The notes beneath the pieces were generated by a model. It saw only the letters and a list, made by a program, of their open reading frames with translations, was not told where the DNA came from and did no database searches. Source: Acidobacteriota bacterium (GTDB taxonomy: Bacteria > Acidobacteriota > Terriglobia > Terriglobales > Acidobacteriaceae). Taken from it: a stretch of 7,985 bases of DNA. The DNA lies in contig JAJXXG010000809.1 in the NCBI GenBank assembly GCA_021781255.1, positions 1-7,985 on the forward strand, in the 5' to 3' direction. Within the stretch, counting starts at the first letter, position 1. The number at the start of each line of letters is the position of its first letter. Positions 7,134 through 7,985 of the stretch are shown piece by piece. Made by a program: the position numbers and the translations under genes.

Positions 7134-7363
7134 ATGCGACAACACGTTCTATGCCAATCCAGCGCCGACTGCGAAATCCAGCAGAGTCAGAAAACGTTCC
7201 ATGCCCATTGCCGGCTTTGGAGCATTCCAGCAGCCCTGTGTCTGCTGGTCGGCCTTGTGAGCACGAAAGCCAACGCCCAATCGAATGCTTTCACGCTCGA
7301 TCGCGGCACGCGCACAATTGCGGTTCAGCCTTACGGCCCTGATATGGAGTGACCCTGTCAATT
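7134..7363 (+). pseudogene. N-terminal fragment of a secreted hydrolase, probably GH31 glycosidase
   Basis: ATG 7134 has a strong Shine-Dalgarno (AGGAG, 7121-7125) at 8 nt spacing. The product begins with a 30-residue basic N-region, then a hydrophobic core IPAALCLLVGLV (31-42) and a signal peptidase I-type site ANA-QS after residue 48. The next segment, FTLDRGTRTIAVQPYGPDM, resembles the first strand pair of GH31 alpha-glucosidase or xylosidase proteins (R-T-I-x-V-x-P-Y-x-P). In that family it continues as VRVTLS. Here TGA 7350-7352 interrupts the frame, but the overlapping frame from 7349 reads VTLS, so the break looks like a small deletion that removed the R and shifted the frame. After about 7363 similarity ends in either frame. 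An intact GH31 enzyme would need several hundred more residues, so this is a remnant. The GH31 assignment rests on a short motif. Confidence 0.5.
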
Positions 7364-7415
7364 GGCGCGAATCTGTGGGGTCGTTTTTGTTGTTGCCGTT
7401 GCTTTTTCCGTTTGT

Positions 7416-7438
7416 CGAGCACAGAGCCAGCAGCAGTC
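7416..7438 (+). repeat. Inverted repeat, left arm (partner 7590-7612)
   Basis: The 23 bases from CGAGC (7416) through CAGAGCCAGCAGCAGTC (7422-7438) recur inverted at 7590-7612 with one mismatch at 7421. The arms are 151 bp apart, giving a 197-bp unit. Similarity stops sharply at both ends of each arm. Confidence 0.8.
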
Positions 7439-7589
7439 GGGGCAGGTTTGAGCGACGATTGATCAGTCTGATATTCGCGTGTCGAAGTCGCATAATCATG
7501 ATCCGTCGTGAACTGCCTCTGACTAATGGCGCGAGTCCGACTGAGCCTGTCGCATAGGGCATGCGAGGATTCTCCTACGTGCATGCTCA

Positions 7590-7612
7590 GACTGCTGCTG
7601 GCTCTGGGCTCG
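7590..7612 (-). repeat. Inverted repeat, right arm (partner 7416-7438)
   Basis: On the minus strand this reads CGAGC, C, then CAGAGCCAGCAGCAGTC, which is 22 of 23 bases identical to the left arm. T-rich DNA containing TTTGTTGTTGCC lies outside both arms (7386-7397 and 7678-7689) in direct orientation. That suggests a duplicated and rearranged dispersed repeat rather than a simple transposon end pair. Confidence 0.8.
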
Positions 7613-7636
7613 ATTTGGGTGGCGTGATTCATTGCT

Positions 7637-7689
7637 GTTTTTGCTTTTTCATTCTTAGGAACGTTTTTGCTTTTGTCTTTGTTGTTGCC
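7637..7689. repeat. Low-complexity T-rich block with 26-bp direct repeat
   Basis: GTTTTTGCTTTT occurs at 7637-7648 and again at 7663-7674, and is followed by TTTGTTGTTGCC (7678-7689), which is also present at 7386-7397. On the minus strand it reads as A-rich, Lys/Asn/Gln-coding low complexity. Confidence 0.6.
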
Positions 7690-7984
7690 TGCGGTCAGGC
7701 TGCCATGCGCTGATTGGCTGCCTCTGCCTGGTTCCGACGACGTCTCTCAACAACTGTTCTCGCATCTTGCATGGTTCAACTTCAACATGCGATCGAATCT
7801 TCGAAAAGAGTGGCTTTGCCCGGATGGATACGAAGTACCAGCTCAGGTAGAACTCACCGCAGGCGAGTACTGAGAGCTCCTCCGAGACCTTTCGATAGGC
7901 CCATTTTCTCTTGATTTTCGTGCGCAGATAGAGGACAGCCGTAAGATTGGCTAAGTCCTTACTCCTTCCTTCGTTAGACAGAAG
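7655..7984 (-). CDS. Open frame entering from the right edge, possible gene 3' end (uncertain)
   Basis: On the minus strand one frame is open from the window edge to TAA at 7655-7657, about 109 residues, with no start visible inside the window. The middle part, VLYLRTKIKRKWAYRKVSEELSVLA and the following residues, has a mixed, protein-like composition. The end becomes QQQRQKQKRS because it runs through the low-complexity repeat block. I recognise no family. The frame may be the tail of a real gene, with its stop supplied by repeat DNA, or chance: a stretch of this length without a stop is not decisive. On the plus strand nothing convincing covers 7364-7985. Confidence 0.2.
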   Translation of the reverse strand, partial: LLSNEGRSKDLANLTAVLYLRTKIKRKWAYRKVSEELSVLACGEFYLSWYFVSIRAKPLFSKIRSHVEVEPCKMREQLLRDVVGTRQRQPISAWQPDRRQQQRQKQKRS

Positions 7985-7985
7985 C

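Noticed and set aside
7667..7873. 68-codon plus-strand frame near the right end
   Set aside because: It begins in the T-rich repeat, lacks a Shine-Dalgarno and shows no recognisable domain; a rival frame is open on the opposite strand.

Overview
The window looks like a chromosomal segment from a GC-rich soil-type bacterium, most likely an acidobacterium. That placement rests on the overall look of the Der, DUF4242 and DinG proteins and on the divergent der / DUF4242-dinG arrangement. It is recognition from memory, not a computed result.

The left part (1-4785) is ordinary, well-preserved core genome. It holds the C-terminal part of a ThuA-like protein (+, cut by the window edge), then der on the minus strand (two-domain ribosome-assembly GTPase with a TTG start and a strong ribosome binding site). 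A 187-bp divergent intergenic region follows. It serves der on one side and, on the other, a small DUF4242 protein with a consensus Shine-Dalgarno, followed on the same strand by a dinG-type iron-sulfur helicase with all key motifs intact.

The right part (4786-7985) is accessory and scarred. It opens with an AT-richer standalone AlbA_2 (Schlafen-type AAA_4) gene with its own ribosome binding site. Next is a nicotinamidase (pncA) broken after about 54 codons and fused in frame to the C-terminal winged-helix end of an unrelated protein, itself frameshifted near 5969. A roughly 0.7-kb segment (about 6222-6939) follows, bounded by inward-pointing inverted copies of a 22-23-bp-period repeat with core ATGCCCCCACTC. 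It encloses one small two-helix membrane protein gene (minus) and several perfect hairpins. Beyond it lie an operator-like palindrome, the signal peptide and first strand of a probable GH31 glycosidase that breaks at 7350, a 23-bp inverted repeat pair, and low-complexity T-rich DNA reaching the right edge.

The core genes do not form one pathway: Der acts in 50S ribosome maturation, DinG in resolving DNA/RNA structures, and DUF4242 is a small probable metal-binding protein. The right side is best read as a hot spot where foreign DNA entered downstream of dinG, broke the local pncA, and left truncated genes and a decayed repeat-bounded element. The most unusual items are the repeat-bounded cassette and the AlbA_2 gene with an unrecognised C-terminal domain.
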